Shown here piece by piece: positions 8,356 to 16,530 of a stretch of DNA of 64,000 nucleotides. Positions within the stretch are counted from its first letter, which is position 1. Every line of letters begins with the position of its first letter. Below the pieces are notes generated by a model. It was not told the DNA's origin, made no database searches, and saw nothing but the letters and a program-made list of their open reading frames with translations. The translations under genes were made by a program, and so were the position numbers. Location of the stretch: positions 1 through 64,000 of the forward strand of contig CAJTZD010000010.1 in the NCBI GenBank assembly GCA_910584235.1. Direction: 5' to 3'. Origin of the DNA: an uncultured Acetatifactor sp. Its GTDB lineage: Bacteria; Bacillota; Clostridia; Lachnospirales; Lachnospiraceae.

Positions 8356-10263
8356 ATGGGTAGAGAGGATTATGCGAAAGCATATAAGGCAGGAAAGAAA
8401 GACTATCAGGCCAGGATGCTTCGGGGAGAGAAGCCGACGCTGGCGGTACTGGACGACATCATGCCGGAGAAAGGACATTACCATGAGATACCGCTGGGGA
8501 CAGTGCAGGTTCCCATTGACCGCATTGTAGGAACCAAGACTGTGGGCAGAAGCAATTCCTTTGCGGGCAATTTCATGCCTATTTTGCGGGACAGCTCCGA
8601 ATTTGCGTCCAAATGGGCCCGGCTCAGCGACAGCCAGAGAGATGAGGGGATCAGAGAGCCCATCAAGGCTTACGAGTACATGAACAAATTTTATGTAGAG
8701 GAGGGCAACAAGCGTGTCAGCGTCATGAAATATTTCGGCGCGGTTTCCATTCCCGGAAACGTCATCCGCATTGTGCCTCAGCGCAGTCAGGATAAAGAGA
8801 ACAGGATTTATTATGAATTTATGGATTTTTATCAGGCAGCGCCCATCAATTACATCTGGTTCTCCAGAGAGGGGAGCTTTATTAAGCTGCAGAAAGCGGT
8901 GGGAAAAGAGCCCGGCGAGGAGTGGACAAAGGATGAACTGCTGCGGTTCAGCGCGCTTTATACCCGGTTCGGCATCCAGTACAAGGCGGAGGGCGGCGAC
9001 AAGCTGACCATCACTCAGGGGGACGCGTTCCTGGCGTTTATCACCTTGTATGGGTATGAGGAAGTGGATGAGAAGACTACCAATGAGCTGAATGAGCTGA
9101 TTGAGAAAAGCTGGGAGGAGTTTGAGCTTCTGCAGGGGAAAGGCGATATTGAGCTGAAGATGGAGCCAAGCCATGAAAAGAAGCCGCTGTTTAGCATGCT
9201 GCTGCCGATGAGCTCCCCGAAAGTGAAAGCGGCCTTTATCTACGAGAAGACACCGGGGACTTCCGCATGGACCTATGCCCATGAGCTGGGCAGGCTCTAT
9301 CTGGAGCAGACTTTCCCGGATGAGGTGAGCACCGTGGCCTATGAAAACGGTACGGAGGAGAATGCGGAGGGGCTGATAGCGGATGCCATCCAGTCAGGCT
9401 GTAATCTGATCTTTACCACCACGCCGCCTTTTGTCCAGGCCAGTGTAAAAGCGGCCATTGCCAATCCGGAGGTGAAGATACTGAATTGTTCCCTGAATAC
9501 ATCGCATCGGTATATCCGTACATACTATTCGCGGATGCACGAGGCGAAGTTCTTGATGGGAGCCATTGCCGGAGCCATGGCGGAGAATAACCGGCTGACC
9601 TACATTGCGGACTATCCGATTTTCGGATCCATTGCCAATATCAATGCTTTTGCGCTGGGGGCGAAAATGATCAATCCCAGGGCCAAGGTCTATCTGGTAT
9701 GGTCCTCCATGAAAGAAACGGACATGGAGAAAGAAATGAGGGAGACTGCATCCGCCTGTATTTCCGGGCGGGATATGGTGATTCCCGAAGAAGCTTCCAG
9801 GTTTTTCGGCATTTATCATGTGGAGGGCGGGCATCCCAGGAATCTTGCCATGCCGCTGTATCATTGGGGAAAATTCTATGAACAGCTTATCCGGACCATT
9901 ATGGACGGCACCTGGAAATATGACGACAGCGCGTCCACCACAAAAGCCATCAATTATTGGTGGGGGATGTCTGCAGGGGTCATTGACCTGGTCTGCTCCA
10001 GGCATCTGCCCATTGGGACCAGGCGCCTGGTGGAGCTGCTGAAGAACACTATCTGCAAGGAGGAGTTCAATCCCTTTGCCGGTATCCTGTACTCCCAGAA
10101 CGGCGTGGTGCAGGACGATCCTGACAGAGTGATGCTGCCGGAAGAAATCATGACCATGGACTGGCTGGCGGAGAATGTCATTGGTTCTATTCCGAAGAAA
10201 GAGGAGTTAAAGGAGCAGGCGGAGCCTGTGATCAAGCAGCAGGGGATTAAGACCGGCGACTGA
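8356..10263 (+). CDS. ParB-like / BMP-like fusion protein
   Basis: A 635-residue protein without signal peptide or lipobox, so cytoplasmic. Residues about 44-140 look like a ParB/sulfiredoxin fold: VPIDRIVGT, then EGIREPIKAY and EEGNKRVSVMKYFG (EGNKR at 116-120). Residues about 289-530 match the BMP/PnrA/Med periplasmic-binding fold (KVKAAFIYEK, GCNLIFTTTPPFVQASV, HEAKFLMGAIAGAMAE, GAKMINPRAKVYLVW), usually an extracellular purine nucleoside receptor. The lack of export makes an intracellular ligand sensor or regulator more likely than transport (inference). A well-placed AAAGGAGG precedes the ATG. It follows element A1 and precedes a phosphoesterase and an HD protein on the same strand. Confidence 0.75.
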   Translation: MGREDYAKAYKAGKKDYQARMLRGEKPTLAVLDDIMPEKGHYHEIPLGTVQVPIDRIVGTKTVGRSNSFAGNFMPILRDSSEFASKWARLSDSQRDEGIREPIKAYEYMNKFYVEEGNKRVSVMKYFGAVSIPGNVIRIVPQRSQDKENRIYYEFMDFYQAAPINYIWFSREGSFIKLQKAVGKEPGEEWTKDELLRFSALYTRFGIQYKAEGGDKLTITQGDAFLAFITLYGYEEVDEKTTNELNELIEKSWEEFELLQGKGDIELKMEPSHEKKPLFSMLLPMSSPKVKAAFIYEKTPGTSAWTYAHELGRLYLEQTFPDEVSTVAYENGTEENAEGLIADAIQSGCNLIFTTTPPFVQASVKAAIANPEVKILNCSLNTSHRYIRTYYSRMHEAKFLMGAIAGAMAENNRLTYIADYPIFGSIANINAFALGAKMINPRAKVYLVWSSMKETDMEKEMRETASACISGRDMVIPEEASRFFGIYHVEGGHPRNLAMPLYHWGKFYEQLIRTIMDGTWKYDDSASTTKAINYWWGMSAGVIDLVCSRHLPIGTRRLVELLKNTICKEEFNPFAGILYSQNGVVQDDPDRVMLPEEIMTMDWLAENVIGSIPKKEELKEQAEPVIKQQGIKTGD

Positions 10264-10398
10264 GGAGAGCAGCGGGCTGTACTCCGGAGAGTGAAAAGCC
10301 GGCCGGACAAGATACGGGGATAAAATTGGGTAAAGGCAGTTTCAGGCGGGACGCCGGACGCGTCCTGCACAGAGAGGAACTGGAATAGGAACCAGAGC

Positions 10399-11019
10399 AT
10401 GAAGATTTTGGTGATCGCGGACGTGGAGTCCAAATATCTGTGGGATTATTTTGAGAAGAGCAAAGTGGAGGGAATTGACCTGATCATTTCCTGCGGCGAT
10501 TTGGATCCGCGATACCTGTCTTTTCTGGTGACCCTTGCCAATGCGCCCGTGTTGTATGTACACGGGAATCACGACAAGAAATATGCGCAGGTGCCGCCGG
10601 AGGGCTGTATCTGCATTGAGGACCAGATTTACGTCTATCAGGGTGTCCGTATTCTGGGGCTGGGCGGTTCCATGCGCTATAAGCCCGGACCCCATCAGTA
10701 TACGGAGAGCGAGATGAGGCGGCGGGTAAGGAAGCTGCGGTTCAGGCTGTTTCGCAAAAGAGGCTTTGATATTCTGGTGACCCATGCGCCTGCGTATGAG
10801 CTAAATGACGGGCGTGACCTGCCTCATCAGGGTTTTCAGGTGTTCAGGACGCTGATGGAAAAGTATCATCCGAAGTACTTCTTCCATGGCCATGTGCACA
10901 TGACTTACGGAAGGCAGCACAAACGGTATGACAAATACCTGGACACCCATGTGATCAATGCCTATGAGAGATGTGTGATTGATCTGGATGACGATAATCC
11001 GCAGGAAAATCTGCGGTAG
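10399..11019 (+). CDS. Calcineurin-like metallophosphoesterase
   Basis: The 206-residue protein starts MKILVIADV and shows the metal-binding blocks of the family: D8, GDLD (residues 34-37), GNHD, THAP and GHVH. It should hydrolyse a phosphoester or phosphodiester using two metal ions; the substrate cannot be told from sequence. It follows the ParB/BMP fusion gene by 135 bases, a gap with no visible gene, and precedes the HD-domain gene. Confidence 0.88.
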   Translation: MKILVIADVESKYLWDYFEKSKVEGIDLIISCGDLDPRYLSFLVTLANAPVLYVHGNHDKKYAQVPPEGCICIEDQIYVYQGVRILGLGGSMRYKPGPHQYTESEMRRRVRKLRFRLFRKRGFDILVTHAPAYELNDGRDLPHQGFQVFRTLMEKYHPKYFFHGHVHMTYGRQHKRYDKYLDTHVINAYERCVIDLDDDNPQENLR

Positions 11020-11079
11020 AATATATAAAGCCTATAAATTTTGATTGATATGCGTGCCGGGGCACGCCAGGGGATAAAA

Positions 11080-11661
11080 ATGATTAGCAATCTGTCAAGA
11101 CAGGAAGCACTGGAACTTCTGAAAAAGTACAATAAGGAACCATTCCACATCCGGCACGGCCTTACCGTGGAGGGCGTTATGCGCTATTTTGCCGGGGAGA
11201 CCGGAAACGGAGCGGATGAGGAGTACTGGGGCATCGCAGGACTGCTCCACGATATTGATTTCGAGCTTTACCCCGAGCAGCACTGTGTAAAGGCGCCGGA
11301 GCTTCTGCGGGAGGCCGGGGTGTCCGAGGAGATGATTTACTCCATCTGCAGCCATGGGTATGGACTCTGCAGCGATCAGGAGCCCAAACATCTCATGGAG
11401 AAAATCCTGTTCGCCTGCGATGAACTGACAGGCCTCATCGGGGCTGCGGCCAGGATGCGGCCCTCCAAGAGCGTCATGGACATGGAATTATCCAGCCTTA
11501 AGAAAAAATACAAGGACAAGCGCTTTGCCGCGGGCTGCTCCCGGGAGGTCATCAGCCAGGGCGCAGAGCGGCTTGGCTGGACTTTGGACGAACTGCTGGA
11601 GAAGACCATCCTGGCCATGCGTTCCTGCGAGGAGAGCGTAAACCGGGAGATGGGGCTGTAA
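11080..11661 (+). CDS. HD-domain hydrolase
   Basis: A 193-residue HD-superfamily protein with metal-ligand motifs RHGLTVEGVM, GLLHDIDFE and SICSHGYG, typical of predicted phosphohydrolases sometimes labelled HDIG or YqeK-like. The frame is open from a TTG at 11041, but AGGGGA lies shortly before the ATG at 11080, which I prefer. A nucleotide or phosphoprotein substrate is likely but unproven. Its 3' end overlaps, on the other strand, a segment that recurs inverted at 13.5 kb. Confidence 0.82.
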   Translation: MISNLSRQEALELLKKYNKEPFHIRHGLTVEGVMRYFAGETGNGADEEYWGIAGLLHDIDFELYPEQHCVKAPELLREAGVSEEMIYSICSHGYGLCSDQEPKHLMEKILFACDELTGLIGAAARMRPSKSVMDMELSSLKKKYKDKRFAAGCSREVISQGAERLGWTLDELLEKTILAMRSCEESVNREMGL

Positions 11662-11664
11662 GGC

Positions 11665-11738
11665 ATACCGATGGTCACTAAAGTTTGCTACGGAATGCTC
11701 TTCTTCCATTATACCCGACTCACGAGTGGTAAGTATCA
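11665..11738 (-). repeat. Inverted copy of the MEEEHS segment (left)
   Basis: Read on the minus strand, this about 74-base stretch aligns with 13507-13580 on the plus strand, including GAGTCGGG and an ATG followed by MEEEHSVANFSD (MEEEHSMVNFSD in the other copy). Most differences after the ATG fall at third codon positions. Downstream of the shared part this copy runs antisense into the HD gene. Confidence 0.55.
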
Positions 11739-11802
11739 TGAATCCGTGGCATACTTGGTCGCTCATGAGTATAAAAATGGACTACACAAGAGGTGCAACA
11801 CA

Positions 11803-12079
11803 TGAAAACCAAACCAGGCTTCGACTGGCCTTTTTTCTGAAGCATATTGCTATCATCGCTGTTCCGGTGGCCCTGCAGAACCTGCTGACCACCACCGGGA
11901 GCAGGGAGGACACCATGATGCTGTCCTCCCTGGGGGAGAAGACCGTGGGGGCCGTAGGGTTGTGTGCTCAGTTCTCCAGCCTGATGTTTGCCGGGTACTG
12001 GGGCCTCGTGGGCGGGGGGATGCTGTTCTGCCATGAGCACGCCAAACACATATTCACATCACCTTTCCGGATATTTTAA
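11803..12079 (+). pseudogene. N-terminal remnant of a MATE-family efflux transporter
   Basis: The readable part resembles the first two helices of MATE Na+/H+-drug antiporters: FFLKHIAIIAVPVALQNLL, then SLGEKTVGAVGLCAQFSSLMFAGYWG. A full MATE protein is about 450 residues; here similarity stops near 12030 and the frame ends at 12079. The likely original ATG at about 11803 is in another frame (a stop occurs after FF), so there is also an early frameshift. From 12080 to 12301 I see nothing convincing. This is a decayed gene. Confidence 0.65.
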
Positions 12080-12301
12080 CTTGGATCCAGTAACGACATT
12101 GATTACTTCTGCGGCTTGTCTTTCCGTCTTTTGAAACTTCATGTCTTTCAAATGGCATTTATGATTTCCTCCATCTGTCCCATCAGGTCAGCAAGGCGGC
12201 CAGTTCCCATGAGCAGTCCATGAAAAAAACAAACTCAATGGCAGAGCAGTCTAACAACCAACAAACTACAAATCTTCATGGTGTTCAGGACATCTCTCCC
12301 C

Positions 12302-13159
12302 TTAACTGACGCTTAAGTTCGCATACTTCTTCGGCGACACCCCCACTGCCTTGGTGAAAGCCTTGAAGAAACTGCTGTAGTCGCCAAAACCGCTCTTCTC
12401 GAAAGCCTCCCCCACACTGTCGCCCTCGTTCAGATGAGCTTTTGCGATGCTGATGCGGCGGGCGGTGACGTACTTGTTGATGGTGGTGCCGGTGGCCTGC
12501 TTGAAGATACGGCAGATGTAGGACTCGCTTAAGAAAAAGTGGGCGGCCAGCTGTTCCACCGTGATGCCCAGGGCGATATTCTGATTGATGTAGGCCAGGA
12601 TATCCTCCACCTGATGGCTGTATTTGTATTCCGCAGGAGCTGCCTGGGCGGCGTTGGCATTGGACAGAGTGTTGATCAGCACCATCAGCTCCATGAAAGC
12701 GGCCTGCTCCACGATGTCGTGGGCGTAGCCCCTGGCGGAAGTCATTTTGCTGACATAATAGAGGAAGCGGCTCTGGGCGGATTTGTCCAGGGAGACCTTG
12801 TGTTGGAAGCCCTCCGCCCGGTTCGAGAAGCAGTAGTCCAGGTTCGTATTCGGGGTGGATATCTGCTTCACGTAATCCGGGTGGATGGACAGCACGATGC
12901 GCTCATGGACGTGATTATCGATCTGGGTCAGTTTGTGGCTCTCGTACTGGTTGATGAGAAATACGTCTCCGGGGGCGATTGCGTAGAAGCGGTTGTCTAT
13001 CAAAAACTGCCTGCCGCCGGAGATGGAATAATACAGTTCGTAGCAGTCATGGATGTGCATGTCCATGGCTTTTTCTTCCTTATAGAGATGGGCGATGGCA
13101 AAGGTCTTCGTGCTAAGGCAGTGCTCTATGGCTGTCTTGCAGGAACTGAGTTCTTCCAT
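12302..13159 (-). CDS. AraC-family transcriptional regulator
   Basis: 285 residues: an N-terminal cupin-like sensor domain (HIHDCYELYYSISGG, with YAIAPGDVFLINQYESH) and a C-terminal pair of HTH motifs ending AFEKSGFGDYSSFFKAFTKAVGVSPKKY, the AraC signature. The frame opens at 13273, but AAAGGAG lies seven bases before the ATG at 13159. It is divergent from the kduI-kdgK cluster and is the obvious candidate activator of it, sensing a hexuronate intermediate (inference). Confidence 0.9.
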   Translation of the reverse strand: MEELSSCKTAIEHCLSTKTFAIAHLYKEEKAMDMHIHDCYELYYSISGGRQFLIDNRFYAIAPGDVFLINQYESHKLTQIDNHVHERIVLSIHPDYVKQISTPNTNLDYCFSNRAEGFQHKVSLDKSAQSRFLYYVSKMTSARGYAHDIVEQAAFMELMVLINTLSNANAAQAAPAEYKYSHQVEDILAYINQNIALGITVEQLAAHFFLSESYICRIFKQATGTTINKYVTARRISIAKAHLNEGDSVGEAFEKSGFGDYSSFFKAFTKAVGVSPKKYANLSVS

Positions 13160-13427
13160 GTTGGGGCTCCTTTTTTTCTCCATTTTACCGGAAGAGTTCA
13201 AAATTTGCAAGATTCTGAGAAATATTTGAATAGAAATTGAGAATCCTTTCGTGTATACTGGAAATACAGTCAAAGGTCAGCCAGGCGGTATTGCAGAGAA
13301 GGACTCGGTGGGAGTTAGGAGCCAAGCCGGAGTCGATGATGGAACCCGAAACCGGAGCCGGAATTGGAACCGGAGCCTCGCCCGAAAAGAGAAGATTTTA
13401 GAGAAAATTTATGGAAAAGATTTCCGG

Positions 13428-13439
13428 CATATGGTACAA
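13428..13439 (+). promoter_or_regulatory. Extended -10 promoter candidate upstream of kduI
   Basis: CATATGGTACAAT contains TGG directly before TACAAT. A small palindrome, GGAAA-AGA-TTTCC, lies just upstream where a -35 box would be, a possible activator site. The leader to the kduI start would be about 200 bases and contains the second MEEEHS segment. Confidence 0.4.
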
Positions 13440-13506
13440 TGTAAGGGCTTACATGGACATATTTTTCTCTATACTCACAAGCGATAAAGTTTGCCGGCGA
13501 TTTATA

Positions 13507-13580
13507 GCATCCGCCGCTGGTGAGTCGGGCGGCAATGGAAGAGGAGCATTCTATGGTAAATTTTAGCGACCGCCAGCATG
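13507..13580 (+). repeat. MEEEHS segment (right copy)
   Basis: Contains GAGTCGGG and an ATG at 13533 opening a 21-codon frame (MEEEHSMVNFSDRQHEMRIRR, shown here as MEEEHSMVNFSD and onward) that ends at the TAA near 13596. It aligns with the reverse complement of 11665-11738. It may be a leader peptide or a gene remnant. Confidence 0.5.
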
Positions 13581-13640
13581 AAATGCGGATAAGACGGTAA
13601 GCGGCCGCGTATTGGCATGACCGGAAAGAGAGGTGTAAAG

Positions 13641-14501
13641 GTGGAGCTTAGAACAGCGGTATCACCAAGGGATGTGAAGCATTATACCACGGAGCGCCTG
13701 CGGGAGGAGTTCCTGATTCAGGATCTCTTCGTGCCCGGAGAAATCAAACTGGTATACAGCCACATCGACAGAATCATTACAGGCGCTGCAGTGCCCGTGC
13801 AGCCCATCGCCCTGACGGCTGGGGAGGAGCTGAGGGCGGAGTACTTCTGCCAGAGGAGGGAACTGGGCGTCATCAATATCGGAGGCCCGGGAAGCATCAC
13901 CGTTGACGGAAAAGTATACAAGGTAGGCTTCAAGGAGGCCATGTACGTAGGCATGGGCTCAAAAGAAATCATGTTTGCCAGCGATGACGGAGAGAATCCG
14001 GCGAAATTCTATCTGAATTCCGCTCCCGCCCACAGAACCTGCCCTACGGTGCTGATTAAGCCTCAGGGAGAGCCCGAAGAGGGAGTTGTCATCGTAAAAG
14101 ACGAGAACAAGGTGGAACTGGGCTGTCTGGAGGACGCCAACCACCGGGTCATCTGCAAATACATCCTCCCCGGCCAGGTGGAGAGCTGCCAGCTGGAGAT
14201 GGGAATGACGAAGCTGGAGCCCGGCAGCGTGTGGAACACCATGCCCTGCCATACCCATGACAGGCGCATGGAGGTGTATCTGTACTTCGAGATGCCGGAA
14301 GATGCTTTCGTAATGCACTACATGGGCGAGCCCCAGGAAACGCGCCACATTGTTATGCGCAATGAGGAGGCGGTCATCTCCCCCAGCTGGTCGATTCACT
14401 CAGGCTGCGGCTCCAGGGCCTACACCTTTATCTGGGGCATGGTGGGAGAGAACCAGGACTTCGATGACATGGACGGGGTCGCCATGAAAGACCTGATGTA
14501 A
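13641..14501 (+). CDS. kduI: 5-keto-4-deoxyuronate isomerase
   Basis: It converts 5-keto-4-deoxyuronate (from unsaturated galacturonate or glucuronate) to 2,5-diketo-3-deoxygluconate. The 286 residues match the family length, with KHYTTERLREEFLIQDLF near the N-terminus and the cupin metal site CHTHDRRMEVYLYFE plus ETRHIV. An in-frame ATG exists at 13617, but family members begin with MEIR-like sequence and AGAGAGG lies seven bases before the GTG at 13641 (VELRTAVSP), so GTG is chosen. It is the first structural gene of the uronate cluster. Confidence 0.95.
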   Translation: MELRTAVSPRDVKHYTTERLREEFLIQDLFVPGEIKLVYSHIDRIITGAAVPVQPIALTAGEELRAEYFCQRRELGVINIGGPGSITVDGKVYKVGFKEAMYVGMGSKEIMFASDDGENPAKFYLNSAPAHRTCPTVLIKPQGEPEEGVVIVKDENKVELGCLEDANHRVICKYILPGQVESCQLEMGMTKLEPGSVWNTMPCHTHDRRMEVYLYFEMPEDAFVMHYMGEPQETRHIVMRNEEAVISPSWSIHSGCGSRAYTFIWGMVGENQDFDDMDGVAMKDLM

Positions 14502-14690
14502 GTCAAATCATGTAATTATAGTAAATGACAGTATTCCCCATACTTGACCGCGTTATTGACGGTTTCGGTACAAAAAGGGTTGACGTTTATGATTGGTTCT
14601 AAAATAGATTTGAAATTCCGGAATTTTACAGAAAATAATATGGAACACCGTTGAAAAACAGGTTATAATCAGAGTAAAGGAGAAATGGAA

Positions 14691-15494
14691 ATGTCAGAAT
14701 TCACGAACTTCTCACTGGAAGGAAAAGTAGCATTGGTAACAGGTGCGTCCTACGGCATCGGCTTCGCCATTGCTTCCGCCTACGCGGAGTGCGGCGCCAC
14801 CATCTGCTTCAACGACATCAATCAGGAGCTGGTGGACAAGGGGCTTGCGGCCTATGAGGAAAAGGGCATCCAGGCGCATGGCTATGTCTGCGATGTGACT
14901 GACGAGGATGCCGTAAATGCTCTGGTGGCGAAGATTGAGGCTGAGGTGGGCGTCATTGACATTCTGGTGAACAACGCGGGCATCATCAAGCGGATTCCCA
15001 TGACCGAGATGACAGCGGCGCAGTTCAGGCAGGTCATTGATATCGATTTAAACGGCCCGTTCATTGTATCCAAGGCCGTCATCCCGTCCATGATCAAAAA
15101 GGGACATGGCAAGATCATCAACATCTGCTCCATGATGTCCGAGCTTGGCCGCGAGACCGTGTCTGCCTATGCTTCCGCCAAAGGGGGACTTAAGATGCTG
15201 ACCCGCAATATCTGCTCCGAGTACGGCCAGTACAATATCCAATGCAACGGCCTTGGACCCGGCTATATTGAGACGCCCCAGACCGCGCCTCTGCGGGAGG
15301 TGCAGCCGGACGGCAGCAGGCATCCTTTCGACCAGTTCATCTGTGCCAAGACTCCTGCAAACAGGTGGCTGAAGCCTGAGGAGCTTACCGGCCCCGCCGT
15401 GTTCCTGGCCTCCGAGGCTTCCAATGCGGTGAACGGTCATATCCTGTATGTGGACGGAGGCATCCTGGCCTACATCGGCAAGCAGCCCGGATAA
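14691..15494 (+). CDS. SDR oxidoreductase, KduD / gluconate 5-dehydrogenase type
   Basis: A 267-residue short-chain dehydrogenase. NAD(P)-binding TGASYGIG (17-24), the NNAG motif, and a YASAK catalytic segment are all present. In pectin pathways this family (KduD) reduces 2,5-diketo-3-deoxygluconate to 2-keto-3-deoxygluconate; close relatives are annotated gluconate 5-dehydrogenase, so cofactor and exact substrate are uncertain. Context between kduI and kdgA/kdgK favours the KduD role. AAAGGAG gives good spacing to the ATG at 14691 and is too close to the one at 14685. Element A2 starts 2 bases after the stop codon. Confidence 0.9.
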   Translation: MSEFTNFSLEGKVALVTGASYGIGFAIASAYAECGATICFNDINQELVDKGLAAYEEKGIQAHGYVCDVTDEDAVNALVAKIEAEVGVIDILVNNAGIIKRIPMTEMTAAQFRQVIDIDLNGPFIVSKAVIPSMIKKGHGKIINICSMMSELGRETVSAYASAKGGLKMLTRNICSEYGQYNIQCNGLGPGYIETPQTAPLREVQPDGSRHPFDQFICAKTPANRWLKPEELTGPAVFLASEASNAVNGHILYVDGGILAYIGKQPG

Positions 15495-15495
15495 G

Positions 15496-15605
15496 TGTGC
15501 AAAGATTTTCTAAGGCTGTAAAGTACACAGCCTAAGAAAATCTTTGCACAGTGTGAAGTTTCTTCACACAGAAGAATGCCCAAAGTGCGGGCATTTTTCC
15601 GGTTT
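15496..15605 (+). repeat. Structured intergenic element, copy A2
   Basis: Left arm 15496-15519 (begins TGTGCAAAGATTTTC) pairs with 15527-15550, 24 positions with one A-A mismatch in the CTAAG/CTAAG position. Then GTGTGAAG/CTTCACAC (15551-15569) and AATGCCC/GGGCATT (15575-15595). Begins immediately after the kduD stop and runs into the promoter cassette at 15607. Confidence 0.8.
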
Positions 15606-15606
15606 T

Positions 15607-15669
15607 GCACCGATTGTTCTTGACAACAGAACTGCGTTCTGTTGTATTTGACACTAGAGGCGGCATGAT
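15607..15669 (+). promoter_or_regulatory. Promoter with 23-bp palindromic operator, copy 1
   Basis: TTGACA (15620-15625), a 17-base spacer and TGTATT (15643-15648) form a promoter. ACAACAGAAC-N3-GTTCTGTTGT (15623-15645) is a perfect palindrome covering the spacer and the edges of both boxes, as expected for a repressor site. The same 63-base cassette, 59 of 63 identical, occurs at 17626-17688. It would drive the RpiB-like gene. Confidence 0.65.
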
Positions 15670-15717
15670 CTCACAGGTCAGAAGATAAAGCAAAATGAAT
15701 AGGAGATAGATTGCGTT

Positions 15718-16356
15718 ATGAAAATTGCATTGATCAACGAAAACAGCCAGGCCGCAAAAAATGAGCTTATCTGCGCTGCTTTGAAAAAGGTGGTGGAGCC
15801 CATGGGGCATGAGGTGTACAATTACGGTATGTGCGGGGCCGAGGATCCGAATCCCCTGACTTATGTCCAGAACGGCATCCTGGCGGCAGTGCTGCTGAAT
15901 TCCGGCGCGGCTGACTTTTGTATAACAGGCTGCGGCACCGGGGAGGGCGCCATGCTGGCCTGCAACTCTTTCCCCAAAGTGCTCTGCGGCCATATCCAGT
16001 CTCCTCTGGATGCGTACCTGTTTTCACAGGTAAACGACGGCAACTGTGTGGCCCTGCCTTTTGCGGAGCATTTCGGCTGGGGCGGTGAGCTGAATCTCCA
16101 GTATATTTTTGAGAAGCTGTTCTTTGCGCCCGGGGGCGGTGGATACCCGCCCGAGAGAGTGGAGCCCGAGCAGCGCAACAAGAAGATCCTGGACAAGGTC
16201 AAGGAAGTGACTCATACGGACATGGTGACGATTTTAAAGAACCTGGACCGGGAGCTGGTGAGGGGAGCGCTTTCCGGCGCGAAATTCCAGGAGTATTTCT
16301 TCGCCAACTGCAAGTGCGAAAAAATTGCGGAAGCGGTGAAAGAAGTGCTGGCATAG
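15718..16356 (+). CDS. RpiB/LacA/LacB-family sugar-phosphate isomerase
   Basis: 212 residues; starts MKIALINENSQAAKN and carries the glycine/cysteine loop ITGCGTGEGAMLACNSFP of the RpiB family, which isomerises aldose and ketose phosphates through an enediol. It is longer than RpiB (about 150) because of a C-terminal extension (residues about 150-212). Similar proteins accompany kduI/kduD in clostridial uronate clusters; the precise substrate is unknown. Possible roles are an uronate or deoxy-sugar isomerase. Preceded by its own promoter/operator cassette. Confidence 0.85.
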   Translation: MKIALINENSQAAKNELICAALKKVVEPMGHEVYNYGMCGAEDPNPLTYVQNGILAAVLLNSGAADFCITGCGTGEGAMLACNSFPKVLCGHIQSPLDAYLFSQVNDGNCVALPFAEHFGWGGELNLQYIFEKLFFAPGGGGYPPERVEPEQRNKKILDKVKEVTHTDMVTILKNLDRELVRGALSGAKFQEYFFANCKCEKIAEAVKEVLA

Positions 16357-16530
16357 AAAAAGTAAGGTACGGCATATACGCCAAAGCCACAAGGGAGGGA
16401 GACTTTCCGGGCTTTGGCGCGCTGTGCGTGGCAGGACGGGGAGATGATTGCGTCCTGTATGAGAAGTGGAAAGTGTTTGGAATGAAACCATATCATATTA
16501 GCATGCCCAGACATGCAGAAAAGAGGGAAA

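Noticed and set aside
12080..12301. Possible continuation of the MATE gene or a small minus-strand gene
   Set aside because: Only 20-24 codon frames (such as MGTGRLADLMGQMEE) are present; nothing matches MATE helices, so I left it as unassigned remnant DNA.
13251..13487. 78-codon ORF before kduI
   Set aside because: Its composition is repetitive (Arg/Asn/Ser), it lacks a ribosome binding site and it overlaps the promoter region.
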